DNA of 64,000 nucleotides. It comes from Sycobia sp. Sy_11. Taxonomy: Eukaryota > Arthropoda > Insecta > Hymenoptera > Epichrysomallidae. A program made the translations under genes and the position numbers. Below, one piece after another: positions 13,500 to 27,129 of the stretch (position 1 is its first letter; every line of letters begins with the position of its first letter). The stretch lies in NCBI GenBank assembly GCA_018907035.1, contig JACCIC010000002.1, positions 3,769,001-3,833,000 of the forward strand, given 5' to 3'. The notes under the pieces were generated by a model. It searched no databases, had not been told where the DNA came from, and saw only the letters and a program-made list of their open reading frames with translations.

Positions 13500-16400
13500 A
13501 CAAGTAAGATGACCATTACAGAGGATGAAAAACGATAAGATAACTTGATTCTATCAGTACAACAGTCTGTGTCTTCGAGGATGTTTATACCCGTTCGATT
13601 ACATGGTGTAAATGAATATAATTAAAAGTTCGATCCTATTTTTTTCAAAAGCATTGTATCTACATGCGAATTGTCACCGAGGGCCAAAAAAGTGCATCGG
13701 AAAAACGTGATTTTACAGATGATGCATGTATTGTGAATGTTTAGACTAAATGCAAATGAGAAATATGGAAGTGTATGATTCCAAAAAAGCTATATCACTA
13801 GCAGACAAGTTCGAATGACTGTTTTGTGGTTGTATTGCACTCTACTACTGTACTGTGTACGAATGCACAGTTGTACTTGAATACTTTGGACTAAATAGAC
13901 GTGATTAGAATTGTGATGTTAATACAGATTTTATCAAAAATTATTAACACGTGTATTCTCAGAAGTGTCTTTTTACACAAATAAATGCAAACTCACTGAA
14001 TCGCTACCGAAATATTCTACTTGACCTGGATCGATATCACAGATTCATGAACATGAATATCTATCGTGAAAAAGTTCATTTCACCCATGCTCTGGATAGC
14101 GTAAGACTAGTCAGAATAAATGATCATAGAGTATTCTGACATATAAACGGATTTGAAGCCCGGTCAGAATGGCAGCATTGCACGAGTTCCTCTTTCCTCG
14201 GTATCTAATTACTCGGGTATGATTAATCTAGAATTGACTATGCGACTTTCAAATTCTAAAGCCGCTTCAGTATTTCAACTCTATCATATATTTTTGATGT
14301 TATCCAATTGATATAATTTGTGAAATGGACTTCATGAATAAATTTTCGGAATGACTTTTAGTAGTGAACTTTAGAAGTTCGACTAGTAATTTATTGTGGC
14401 GAGAGGTCCAACTATTAATCAGAGAATTTTTATAATCTGCCATAGAAATGTAAATAATCTGAAGGCCAGTTACAGCAATTTTTCCTTAGTTTTTCAAAGC
14501 TTCTTTCTAATAGCGAAAAAAACTTGTTATCATATTAGTCAATTCAATCGGCATGTGTGAGTTCTAGCATTTTATTTGAAAAAAGCATGACTTTCTTCTC
14601 AGAGATAGAGAAAGATAAATCGAGATAGAATATGAAATCTCGGCAGACAGTAAAGTTTACATTCGTAATTTTAAACGTATTTTTTGGTGTATTGTTAGTC
14701 TCAATGAAAACTTTGTTAGAACAAGTTTTCTAAAAGTAGGAAAAGTATAGAGATTATTGATGAAATTCCCCAGCAGCTAAAAGCAGCCTGTTTTCGTAAC
14801 GACAACATTAATATCCTAACAGGAGTATTTTTGCAATGCTGCGCAACTGGCTTTGTAACTGTTTTATAAAGTATTAAAATTTTGTAACTTTCTTTTGTCA
14901 AGTTTATTCATTTCAATAATTGACCATTATATATTTTTTATTCTATCTATAATTTTATTCCTAGTAACTTCTAGAAGATTACTATAGGCTTTGAATTAGC
15001 TAGTCTATAAAAAAAGCTGGGTTAACTACCATATTAGAAAAAATCTAAAAGAGCTAGAGAACTTGTGAAAATTCCTCATAAACTTATCTGCAACCTACGA
15101 ATTTCTGTTTTATTAAGAAAAACCATAACGTTTTAAAGGATACCTATTAGTTGCATCATAATAAAAAAAGTTAACTGAATTCATATTTTCAAAAACACAC
15201 TGAAAAAATAAACTCTGTTTTATCTTTAATATAAGGATCCGTATTATATAAATTAGATTTTTAATGGTCTAAATATGGTTGAAAAGTTGAGAAATCTTAT
15301 AGAGCATGAAATGGTGGGTTTAGAATTTATATTTACGAGAATGGTGTCAAATGTTTCCAGTATAGAAATCACAACAAATATGCAATATTTTAGGCTTAGC
15401 TTGCATATAAATATCAAGCTGATGTCACTGACAGTCTGCACTGGACAACCTCCTGAACATCATACCTTGATTTCTGATAAACCAATAACAATTCAGTTTA
15501 AAAAAGAACTAGATGTTCTGTTGAAAAGCTCTTTTTCATCATATTAAAACGATTAAATAGTGTGTTTTGATCAATACAGTCGAAAGGCTTCAGAGAGGCC
15601 ACTACTCCAATAATAATTGAAGAAATTCATGTAATTGTAATGAAGCTTCTCACATGGAAATCTTCGTTTCTTTGTTGACTACTTACTGGCAATGGAAGAT
15701 TGTTTTCATAAACAAATTTAACGTTTTACAAAGGGAAACCTGATTTTTTTATGGACTTACAGCTGTATATATGTACTAGTAATACGTTTGTTAAAATAAG
15801 CGATAAATTGCGTTGGCCAGGTGAACTGTTGACTTTTATCGGCGAACGAAGTGATAGCAATTATTTGTGGAGAATCCTCATAATTGTTCTTATCGGTTAC
15901 CTTCGGTAAGCTAATAATTTCGATGCTCAATATTGTATAGCCACTGCAACGTTTTAAGTGAAAAATAAATGATATGACTTAACGAAGAAAACTAAATTTT
16001 ATTTTATTAAGACAAATGCATGTATCCAATAGTCGGCCACTGTGATTTCCATAATCAGCGAATTCAAGTTAGAATTGGTTGATCACTCATTATATTTATA
16101 TATTCGACCTCCTTAATCCGTTTATATGATAAAATATTGTTCGGAAGTCAAATATTTGTGTTCAACTAGGCAATCGTCGAATTTTTAAATGGGTATTCGA
16201 AACTATACCAATCGAACTATAAAAATGTTACTAAAAGAACACTATGAGTGTATTATTTTGTCGAATATTCGATTGAAAGACTAAATGGCAATATAATGAT
16301 AAGAGATTGTTTTATCATCTTTAGTATACTTATCTTCTAGTTACTTCCTACTTGAGGACTGATAAGTAGACTTTCAGCGATTCCTGAAAGTCCACACTCT
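13500..16400. other. AT-rich noncoding DNA
   Basis: Apart from the possible retroelement scrap at 15440-15640, I see no gene or repeat family here. Confidence 0.5.
15440..15640 (-). mobile_element. Possible reverse-transcriptase scrap of a retroelement
   Basis: Seen: the minus strand reads VVASLKPFDCIDQNTLFNRF before a stop. This resembles the reverse-transcriptase block containing the first catalytic Asp in many retroelements (…K-A-F-D-C-V/I-D-H-x-x-L…). The sequence on the far side of the stop cannot be aligned with confidence and the YxDD block is not seen. It is a short degenerate match and could be coincidence. Confidence 0.35.
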
Positions 16401-16443
16401 TCTTCTGTGTACAAGCATCTTATATTTATATGCATACATACAT

Positions 16444-16448
<5 letters not shown>

Positions 16449-16492
<44 letters not shown>
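16449..16492. repeat. (TA)n microsatellite
   Basis: About 43 bases of pure TA, preceded by CATA units. Confidence 0.95.
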
Positions 16493-16495
<3 letters not shown>

Positions 16496-16722
16496 GAAAG
16501 TTGAAACGGTAAATAAGGATCTTGTATTGGTTATATATAATATGTATAGGCGAAATCTCTCCTCGGAAGTGGATATAGAATGCGGGATAACAAACCTTTC
16601 CGCTAGTTAGTAGATAGGGCTAGAGAGCAGGAGAAACCAAAAGTATGCTTTATGCGGACGTAAAACCGGTAAGTGCCATTACTGCCGCCGACATTATACA
16701 TCTCTTTGTCTCGCATCGACTG

Positions 16723-16723
<1 letters not shown>

Positions 16724-16766
<43 letters not shown>
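16724..16766. repeat. (CT)n microsatellite
   Basis: About 43 bases of pure CT, at the start of a GC-richer block that runs to about 17240. Confidence 0.95.
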
Positions 16767-16770
<4 letters not shown>

Positions 16771-17240
16771 ACTCTCCTCTTTAGTTTATCCTCGCTCATG
16801 GTTATAACATCCCTACAGTTATCCTTCACAAGTTATATGGTGAGAGGCAGAGGGAGAGAAAGAGGAAGAGCGAGACAGATAGAAGTAGTAGGATAACGGG
16901 ACCGGAAATCGCGCCGTACCTGCGTTTTACTGTTGATAGTATAGCGGCAGGCCGGGGCGCCACTGTGTACTGCGGCTCGGCCAATGAATTTACTCCCCAC
17001 GGCTTCCCTCTGCTTTATGATCGCGACAGAGGATGTGCGGAGATGGAGGCTTTGGGAGACTTTATTGCAAGCCCAAAGTCTACATCTATCTCATCCTCCT
17101 CCGCCCTCTACCCGGTCTCTTATCCTTTCTGGAATATGAATTTTTTGTTTGAAAAGTGCTGAGGCCGCAAATTTTTTATCGGTGCTATTCTTTTAGAGAC
17201 GGATGCTCGCCGCAAGCTCGCCTCGTGATTTCTATTTTCA
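16767..17240. other. GC-richer block
   Basis: A GA-rich patch (16840-16880) is followed by CpG-containing unique sequence. Short frames only, with no domain signal. Confidence 0.4.
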
Positions 17241-18950
17241 AATTAAATCGCGCATCAATCTAAAGGTTGCTTGTAATAACTTTTTTTTTTATTTTCTATT
17301 TTCTTTTTACTCGAGCTCATAATCTTTCTTTTATAAGGATTATTCTTGAAATATTACGTTGAAATTCGGTATTTTCATGAGATAAAGAGGGGCTCTGGTT
17401 TTGAATTTTAATCAATTATGACATGGTCTACTTGTGAGATTTATGCGTACGACAGTCGCACGAAATACCATTAAGCATCATAATGGGTACGTTAACATGG
17501 TCTTTTAGTTTCAAAAATTTTAATTTCTTTAATCAACTGTTTCAGCTATTCCAGGGTAACTTTTACTTTGTATAGAAAGTACTTTTACATTCAAAATTGA
17601 CTTTTTTAGTCAATGAGGATAAAGGTATTAAATTTACTAGTTTCTATTCGACATATGAGAATAATCCAATTCGACTGCTGTCCCAACAAAAATTGAATGG
17701 AAACGATTTGAAGTGAAAATTTGAAGTAGGATAATTCTTAAAAATGGTATTTTTAGATTTAAAATTATAGAATTAGAATCGTTCTCATTCAAAATCTTAG
17801 TTGAAATCTTTTCATTATCTCCATTCCGAGTTAGATATATCGTTATATACTTATGTGCTGAATTGTTCCTCATATGAATTACAATATCGAGGATTCAAAA
17901 GTAAAAAGCCCAAATACCGATCATGAAAGCTGACAATATCTGTCTATATCTGAGAAACTGTTTTAAAATTGAATTCAGGAACATAAAGGCTATGTAAAAA
18001 GTAAGGATATACGGAAGTAGGTTCGGAATTTCTATTCTCTGGAATCATTCTTGTAATCTCAGACGATTAGTAATACATTAAAAACATTCAGACAAATGTG
18101 CATAGCTCTGTGGAGGAGATTGACTAAAGCATTAGGTTTAAATCAATTCAGTTCGAATTTCGTCGAATTATACCCGAATGTTACCAAGCCCCGTTCTTGA
18201 TTAATTATAAAAATAATATTTCGTGCCGCCGTTGTCGCAAGTTCATTAATAAGTTTGCGCAGGTATCTCTTACATTGCCATTGAAGTGTATTCCAGTTGT
18301 ATATTCCAGTTTCACGCTATAGTTTTATCAGTGGCTGCCATTCATTTGGCGTATAGACGTTGCATACATAGTTTACCAAAATACATTGGAGAAGTAAAGG
18401 ATGTGTGTACGCATATACAATTTTAAGAAAACATTAAGTTTTTTTTTTATTGTTATGGAACAGTACTTTTTTAATTTTTTAGAATTTTTTAATTAGATGA
18501 TGATATATTATTTGCTTTTATATTTATTCTTTTTCTTTAGAAAACTCAGCCTAAATGTTCACAATGCAATGACATTTCATTGCTTTTACGGATTTTTAAA
18601 ATCATCATCAATCGATGCAATCATCAATTTCTGGTCAGATTGCGTATAGTCGAGATGCTAGTACGAACGTGACAGCCGGTCCTAAAATGTCAAAGTCATG
18701 AATTCGATCTATGCAAATAAGCAAATAATGTTTTAATCTCGCAAAAAACGACATACCTTGACTTCACTCTTTATCATCGCGAGCTTTACATTCCCTTTCA
18801 TATACCAATCTTCGCGATCGATATTCAAGGTCGATAATTCATTTACGTTAAATCTAATCTCGAACGAGTTACCCAAAAAGTAATTCGCATAGACGCTTTA
18901 ACCGATGCAAAAACTATCAGCGATAAGAACAGAAAATCCCATCAGACTTT
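17241..18950. other. AT-rich noncoding DNA
   Basis: I see nothing identifiable. Confidence 0.55.
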
Positions 18951-18954
18951 CTCA

Positions 18955-19340
18955 TTCGGGCGCATTGGCCGAGATTCGATTCTCTCCGTGTAATTTAGCG
19001 CGTCGCCTCCGGTGGTAGGTAGGGGGATAATTTTTCCTCCCGTCTTACACATACATAGAAATACACACACACACACACACACACACATGCGCACACGTAA
19101 AAATGAAAAAGCTCTAGGGGGTCGCGAGAAAGGCGCTCTCTTCCGCCTTCAGCTCCACCTTCAGCTCTACCTTTTTTTACCCAAATTACGTGTCGGGGGA
19201 TGCGCGCGCAACGATTTATCGCGTCAGAAAAGCCAATCGTCTCGACCTTCCGAGGTCCACCGTAACGGTGACGGGAGCTGGAGGATGGGGGGAGGGGGGG
19301 TACAGGGACGAAGGAGCTGACGCCGCGTCTAACCCTTCTA
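18955..19340. other. GC-rich island with (CA)n tract
   Basis: A CpG-rich block with a (CA)n run at about 19061-19087 and a G-run at about 19285-19300. It is open on both strands over about 300 bases, and neither strand has a recognisable protein. Confidence 0.4.
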
Positions 19341-20078
19341 TTATTTATAGACACTCATACACGTAGAAACTGCTGGATGCGCCGCATTTCGGCTGTATAC
19401 AGTTGAGATTTATGGATTGTAAGCGATTACGCTTTATTATTTTTTCCCCATCATTTTTCCGCTTCTTTTTCATTCTCAAGTCGAAAGCCGTTATTCTTTG
19501 TAATTTTTTTCCCATGGATGTCCTCCCTTGTTATCGCATTTGCACAGTGACTGATTATTACGGTATATCATTATGCACAGAAATATCACTCTATTTATTA
19601 TCCATCTATTTAATATCTAATACTCAAGTGCGTTTGGAATGAGTTTTCTTGTCAGAAGTTTGTCTGAGAAATTATTTATTCGTCATGTATTGTATGACAC
19701 GAAAATTGCAATTTTTTCTCCAAATCTGCACCTCTTTTATCTAATATACATTAAGCCTTTAACATTACCAGTTCTAGAAATGTTTGGAATTTGTGAAAAA
19801 CTTATTTTTATCCTAAAGTTATTTCAATACATTTAAATGTCTGTCCTCGTATTTCATTGGTTGCAATGGAAAAAGAAAATTCTATTGGAAATTCTTATTC
19901 CCCAAACTGAAATTGTAAATCTGTTGGAATCATTATGGGAGTAATCTTTTCTGCTCCGAAAGTATAAAACAAATACTTTAGTAATAACATTTCCTCAAAA
20001 TAGAACCTTGGAAGGTTAATGTCCCAGAGAATTGGAAAATGCATCTTTATTATTAATAATAGAATGAACCAATGCATA

Positions 20079-20123
<45 letters not shown>

Positions 20124-21937
20124 GAATACTATATATTATCATCAGAGATGCTTTCGTATATCGTAGGGACCCGTATAATTTTGTACTAAGTTTTCGGTTT
20201 GAGACTAAAAATTGGCAATTGGAATCTACTGCACTCTACAAAATACCATATCAATATTAGAATCTTAGAGAAGCGTAGTCTTATTCAAAATAGTTATGAA
20301 TTGTAATGGAAAGTCGGCATTTCCTTTTTCAAAAAGAAATCTCGTAGTCTCATAATTAATTGTGAATTTCCACGTTTCACGATGATTTCGTAAATGCTTA
20401 AACGATATTTGCTCGAACTCCCCTCGTCTAATTTACCTAATTCCACGGAATATCAAAATATATTTATGAACAGAAAGCATCGTCGATACTATATAATAAT
20501 AAAAAAATTGTAATCTCTCAAAATTCCAGTTTTTTTGTTTTTTTTTTGCTTAGCGCATATAAATAGAAGCACGCTCTGTTATAATGTAGTGTTAAGATTA
20601 TAATATGACATATGAAGATATCACGGGAGATATATTAAGGAATAACAACAACAACAAATTAAGGAAATAGATATCCGGAAGGTCTTCTTTTGTCTTGCAT
20701 ATAAGAATCATGCGTTTTGAATAATTCAATCATCAGGAGAACGTTAGAAAAACAGTCTCTATGGTCTTATGAACGGATTGCTAGAGGCATCGTTTCAATC
20801 TTTTCAAAGCCGACAAAAAATTGCATTATTTTCTATATTATAGCTCTCGATAGCTCGAATTTGTTAAAACCCAATCTTCTATTGACAAATATCTTCGATT
20901 TTTAAAGGCTTTTTTTCTCGACGTTATATAGACCGCGAATATAATTGTGATTTTTTTTTTTTTACGTCGTTTCGATAACAGATGCGTTGCCGGTTTCAAG
21001 AAATTAAAGTGACGTTAATATTAATACATTCAATTATTATTTATTAATACAATATTTTACTATTGTATTTTACCATTACTTAACCGAGGACGTGATTTAA
21101 ATTTAGAACTTTATTTAACTGTACTTATGGTCCAAACGCGTAAATTGTACAAACTTTGATTTTTTACCACCATTTATTTCAATCAGGCATATCGCTTCAA
21201 AAATAAATAACCGAGTAACGGACGATATTAAATCAAGCCTCTCGTTAGTATATTATACAGCTCGGGCCCCTATAAAGATGTTTCTACGCTGTTAAAAAAA
21301 AAGAAGAGGAAAAAATTGGCAATAAATTTCTACTCTGTTTAAAAGAATAATCTTTTCATTCGAAAAAAAAACATGAGGCATAACCTGAAAATTAACTTTG
21401 AAAAGAACGTTATTTCTGACATCACCATTGAGAAATATTAACATTAATTTTAAAGTTATTTACTGATATTATTTATTTATATTAAAAATAACGTCATTTA
21501 TGCGATTTTATAGGATTACATTTTCAATAAAATCTGTGCATGGAGAGTTTTTAATACAGAAAAATTACGATGAAAAGGATTGTGGATGAAATTATTAAAA
21601 ATAGTAATTACGTTCTAATTTTATAAGTACAGAATATTAAGTACAATCATTAATTTTCAAGAATCTCCGATTTGATTAAGATTGTAATTAATTCACATTG
21701 TAAACTCATAGAACTAAAATACGTCACTTTTTGTTGAAAATAATTTCTTTATAAATAATTTCTTTGTAAATCACTTGCAAAGCAATTTACAAACTAAATA
21801 TTATTAAAAAATGGACTTTAAATTTTCAAATTTAATTTCAAATTTAGTGATTCTGAGCGCACCATCAGTCCATTGTGAGACCGATATATATGGGAACGGA
21901 GCGATAAAGATTGATCGTTGAAAAAAAAACTAAATGA

Positions 21938-21985
<48 letters not shown>

Positions 21986-22050
21986 AATAAATAAATTTAA
22001 AAATATATATATATATATACGCATATATCGCGACGCGAAATTGTAGAAAA
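19341..22050. other. AT-rich noncoding DNA with TA and CA repeats
   Basis: A (CA)n(TA)n tract lies at about 20085-20123, and (TA)n tracts at about 21940-21978 and 22003-22019. A poly-T run lies at about 20949-20963. No gene supported. Confidence 0.5.
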
Positions 22051-22059
22051 AATAAAAAA

Positions 22060-22960
22060 TATCACTGTGGTAGTTCTTGGCTCTGCGCGTACTTCCTGTC
22101 GCCGCGAGAACCGCGCAGTCCTTTTTCCATTCTGAGAGCGCTCTAACTAGGCAGAAATGTCAGTTTTTTTTTCTACATTATCTCGATCCAGGAGCACCGT
22201 GGCATCGATAATCGTGATAATTACGATATAGAAAAGAAACGTACAGGCTTCCCTAGTAATTCGACGACGATTCGGGTTTCTCTTATTTATCAATCATCCC
22301 CAGATTCCGAGAGCTCTCAGAGAGTGACAGAATCTTATATCGAAACGCTGCAGCCAAAAGCCCGGTGTAATTGTCCTGTTAATTGTTTCTCGAATCGTGC
22401 CCTGGACCCGATTTTGAAAAAGACACAACGTATTTTCGTCACTCAGAAGCGTCCTTCTTTTATAATAAGAAGAAAAAAAAGAAGCTCTTATTACACTTAT
22501 GACTAACGATGCGCGCCGAGCTTCATGAATATCCTAGTGTCAATTTCAAAAGCACGCTGCACCTCACCTGGAGGGCAGCATGAATTTAGTATTTCTTCAA
22601 CGATACACCGCGCTTTTAATAACTTTCGACTCAACACCGGTGCGTACTTTATCGCTTGTTTTTTCTTCTTTTACTTCTGCATTCTTTCATCGATTATCGT
22701 ATGCAGGCATCCTCTCGCCGTAATAAACTTGTTTAAATGAATTCGCAGTGTGACCGCGGGCAAATTTCGTATCGCCCTCTTAATATCGCCAACCTCCGCA
22801 CGTGGCGTGGCTTACTCACCGCTCTCGCCTACGCCTCGGCAACGCCGATATTATTCGCAATCGACGGGGCGCGCCTTCTCGCGCATTTAAAATTGACGAA
22901 AATAACCCGACTGACGGTTTTGCGACAAAGGAGGCACAGTTTTTGTTTTTCAAGCCCACA
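22060..22960. other. Moderately GC-rich block
   Basis: CpG-containing sequence, GC-richest at 22740-22890. Frames of 60-78 codons occur on both strands and show no family signature. Confidence 0.35.
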
Positions 22961-23819
22961 GCATCGGTAACAATCTGAACAAATATAAAGCGACGCATCA
23001 TAATTGACAAGCAATACTTTTCGTCGCGATTGAAAAAATTCCCATATTATTTGCACAGCTATCACACACGATATTATTCTAATACTAATGAATTATTTTT
23101 TCGCGCAATTGGGGAGAAATTAAAATCTTTATGGTAGTCCCGGAACTTCCGAAAAATAATTCGTTATTATGTAAACTTCCGTCAGAAGTTTTCTCTTCCA
23201 ACTTTTTTAATAAGATATCAAAAAAAAAAGGTTGAAAATGTGTATTAATACAAAAAGTCAAATGGATCTACTTATTACATAATGTAGAACGTAGCGTTCA
23301 TTTGACTGTATTAATTATATCGACAGGCCATAAAGTAACGCTCAAGTAAGATTCGTACGCCGAATGTAGCGAGTCCATCTCATGATAAGAATTGAATTTC
23401 TTTGAAAAGGAAATACATGTTAAATATATCGTCCGCATTGTTTTCCCAGAATTGTAGGAGTTTTAATTTACGCTAGTGGTTGCAAGGAGTTGTCGATTGT
23501 TTTTCCATACCGCATGAGTTGTAAACTTCTCCGTTCTCAATGAGGATCGTGTGCAATCATCAGATTTGTCTTTTTCATCCTATGAACTCCCGTCTATATT
23601 CTACATTACTGACAATTTTCAAGCTCAAGTGAAGCAGCATGGAAAAGCGAAAGTTTTTCACACTTTTTCCATAGCATTTAAAGAATTAAATCAAAATGAC
23701 AGGGTTTACTGAACAAAAAATTTGCAATAATCCCATGGTTTATCTAACATCGTTGAGAACAAAGTAATTTTTTGCTCAATCGATAAGAAATATACTGAGC
23801 AGCCCGTAGAACAAAAGGG

Positions 23820-23999
23820 ATATATATATATATATATATATGTTTTTTGTTTTTTTTTTTTTTTTTTTGAATTTCGATCAAATTCCCTCCGCCGAATGTA
23901 TTATCCACCCTCTTCCCATCCTCGTTTTCTTTCCCCTTTTCTCGGCGAGCATCGAGGCTGCTCGCGAGCGAGATCGATGCCCCGCCGTTCCGTACAAAT

Positions 24000-24030
<31 letters not shown>

Positions 24031-24190
24031 CTTAGACGTTACCCTCATAAATCGACTCTGCCCTCCGCTTCCTGAATTCCTGGCGTCCTCCCTTGGTGAC
24101 TGCTTCGATTTTACCCCCTTCACCTCCTCACCCCCTTCCCGCGCTCCCTTTCTTCTTCCTGATCCCGTCACTCCGTCTTACAGAATTGTC
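23820..24190. repeat. TA microsatellites, poly-T run and pyrimidine-rich island
   Basis: (TA)n lies at about 23820-23841, a run of about 20 T at about 23849-23869 and (TA)n at about 24003-24030. They are embedded in a C/T-rich, GC-richer segment. The 178-codon plus-strand frame starting at 23840 reads through these repeats and is not credible as a gene. Confidence 0.7.
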
Positions 24191-24199
24191 TTGATCCGT

Positions 24200-25140
24200 A
24201 TTCTTCGAATTTTGAGAATGACTTTTTTTATTTCTTGTTTCCTTGAACATTTGGCATTTATATACAAGTTTTATTTACAAAAAATATATTATTATATTCC
24301 TTTTTTAACGAATTACTTTGGATTGCTCTTTTATAGACTGCGACCAAACTTTCCGGTTGTAAGTAATATTACATGATAATGTATATTATTATTATATATT
24401 TTTAAAACATTTTTTAATATATTATTTATAATATTTTTCTATAATCTTTGGTTATATGCAATTTATCTGTTTTTTCCCTCAATCGTCAAAAATTGACTTC
24501 GACAACCTCTTTAAAATTCAGGATGACATCTTAGGTTAATGTTGCATGTGTAAAATTATTAAGGTATTTTTATATTTATAATTTAATATTACGGAATCAA
24601 TTATAATTATTATGAACAGAAACAATATTTTAACAATAGTTAGAATTTCAGTTATGATTAAATCGTTATCTAAAATAAGAAAAAACTGAATTAAATTTAT
24701 GAATTCGTCGGATTAATTTAGTTCTTAAATTTTAATTGATTATTTAATAATTTTAATGGTTTATGAAAGATCAAATATTCATCAATTAGAGCTGAATGGA
24801 TTCTCAGCGATCGAAGAAAATATTAATTTATTAAGCTTTGGCCTGATTAATTTTAATTTTATGCATAATATTTTTCATGTATAGAGTGTGCGTTATATAA
24901 TATTATCTCTATTAAAATATAAAAATAATATTGCATATATCGACTTAAAATTAATATTTTGCGATAAAAGTCTGAATTAATAATTTATTAAGGTTAGATC
25001 GTAGAGAAGAGTCGAAAAAAAGTTCGAAAACAAAACAATTACTGATCCCGTGGCATTCTAATGTCGAACTTTTCTCATTCGGCCACTGTCTGGGCAAAAT
25101 CGATTCCACACACCCTAAAAATGGAATCTTCTTTCGCTAC
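24200..25140. other. Very AT-rich noncoding DNA
   Basis: I see nothing identifiable. Confidence 0.6.
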
Positions 25141-25167
25141 TTTCTCTTAAGTAAAATCCCAATCTCT

Positions 25168-25244
25168 CATACATACATCCATACATACATACATACAACA
25201 TACATACATACATACATACATACATACATACATACATACATACA

Positions 25245-25321
<77 letters not shown>

Positions 25322-25324
25322 TAA
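25168..25324. repeat. (CATA)n(TA)n compound microsatellite
   Basis: About 105 bases of CATA tetranucleotide, with small interruptions near 25178 and 25197, pass directly into about 50 bases of TA. It is among the longest tandem arrays in the window. The minus-strand YVCMYVCM frame over it is an artefact. Confidence 0.95.
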
Positions 25325-25908
25325 TACGTACTTTTACCAGTGATATTCACTCTGGTCCGTTGATACGGAGGTCATAAAATTTGTCCCGATTGGTGGTTGA
25401 GCAAGATCGAAAATTCTATTTTCAAAATAAAACGGGCGAAACGGTTAGAAAACTTTTTGCTTTCTTTTTTTTATCTGTAATTTATAGAAGCTTTTGAAAT
25501 TCTGTTTCGAACTTGACATATGATTCGGATTTACTTTATATTATCCTGTGATTTATGAAATGCGATATTATCGTATCCATGTCAACACGTCTGTGATTGT
25601 TAAAATCAGTTGTTTGGATTGACGTGATATTATCAAGTCCGTAAATTTATCAAGTTTCGATATAGTTAATATTTTTAAAATCATACACAGAGAAACGTTT
25701 GAACCATTATTCTATTAAATAAATTTTACGCGATTGAATAATCTGAAACGTGCATGAATTTTTAGATAAATTTATCAATAGCTAAAAAGTGAGTAAATTA
25801 TTGAAAGAATTTATAAAAGCTTCAATAGTTCCGTACTGAAAAAATAATAGTGGCACTGAATTAACTTTTAATACTGTAGAAGAATAAAAAGTATTATAAA
25901 TTGAAAGG

Positions 25909-25912
<4 letters not shown>

Positions 25913-25962
<50 letters not shown>
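25913..25962. repeat. (TA)n microsatellite
   Basis: About 50 bases of pure TA. Confidence 0.95.
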
Positions 25963-25965
<3 letters not shown>

Positions 25966-26719
25966 CCTTTATAAGTTATCTCGCGTCCATCAAAGGATTA
26001 ACTGAAAGTTAATTTAAAGTGGAAAAGTAAATTTTGTTCCGACTCGCGTCAGTTCCAGCTTATTGTCTGCATTTACACGTTATTTGTCTTATCTTTGAAT
26101 CTATATAGAAGTATATATAAATATATAACTTTAAACTCATAATTTTTGAAAAGTCAACTTGTTATTCAATTTACTATGACGTAATATGCTTTGGAACCAC
26201 GACTTGATTGTAATCATCTATAAAACTACATAGCATTACATATATAGTTATTGTCTTACATTTCCTGAAAGCAAGTATTGGAATTAAACTGATAAAAATA
26301 GTATTTATTTAAAATTTTTAGTTCATTTCATTTATAAAGATTGTACGATAATATAGATAGCTAGAAATTACTCATTTGTTAAATATTATAAAATATTTGC
26401 CAAATCCTCAAAACGACTTTTCATCTAAAAAAAGGGAAGGTTCTATTGTACAACTCTACAATTCTCAGTATGAATTTTAAGTTATTAATTTGAATAACAA
26501 TATTTGAAAAAATAAAAATCTCTTTATAGTTCATTTTTTAGACTCCTTTTTGATTGCTGTTATCAGACAGTATTTGGTACAAATCGACGTCACTTCGATC
26601 AAATTTATATAAACAGATCTCCGCGATATAATAATGAAATAATTATACATTAACATTCTAATAATTGAAATTTAATTATCCTGGATTAGAGATAATTTCA
26701 GTCTATATTGTATCGAGGT

Positions 26720-27110
26720 CGTATTAATTAAAAGGGGGGGGGGAGGGTCGATTCTTCTCTCCCCCAGAAAACGAGCTACTAGCGACTTTGCGCGAACCTT
26801 CGACGGTCCGTGTCGACGTAAAACCTTTCGCAATTTCGCGCAGCTCGTGTGAAAGTCGCGGGCTGTGAAATAAAACAGGTGAGAAAAGAGAGAGAGAGAG
26901 GGGGGGGCCAAATTTGCCCAGTGGTAGAATTCGTAAAGTATTTTACGGGCGGATCGGAGAGTAACGAAACGAGAGCTCCCCGAGACAAATGGTAAGAGCC
27001 TCTTTAGTCAGGTATTTTTATTCCCTTACTTACGTATCCCCTTCAACCGGCTAATAAGTTCGCGCGAATGCCCGAGCGCTCGGAATTTTCTCAAGCATTT
27101 AACGTGTCGT
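26720..27110. other. GC-rich island with a consensus splice-donor-like site
   Basis: A CpG-rich block bounded by G-runs at about 26731-26747 and 26901-26907. It contains AAAACAG|GTGAGA with GT at 26879-26880, a near-perfect 5' splice site on the plus strand. A noncoding first exon for the gene downstream is possible but unproven. Confidence 0.35.
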
Positions 27111-27129
27111 CGGAATTTCAATCAACCAT

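Noticed and set aside
23840..24376. 178-codon plus-strand ORF
   Set aside because: It begins in a poly-T run, reads through a TA microsatellite (IYIYIY) and ends in AT-rich DNA. Composition artefact.
24440..24470. Sequence resembling a miR-9-type mature RNA
   Set aside because: It matches only the first part (TCTTTGGTTAT), and I see no foldback arm at the proper distance.
25147..25350. 67-codon Cys/Tyr/Met-rich minus-strand ORF
   Set aside because: A pure translation of the CATA/TA array.
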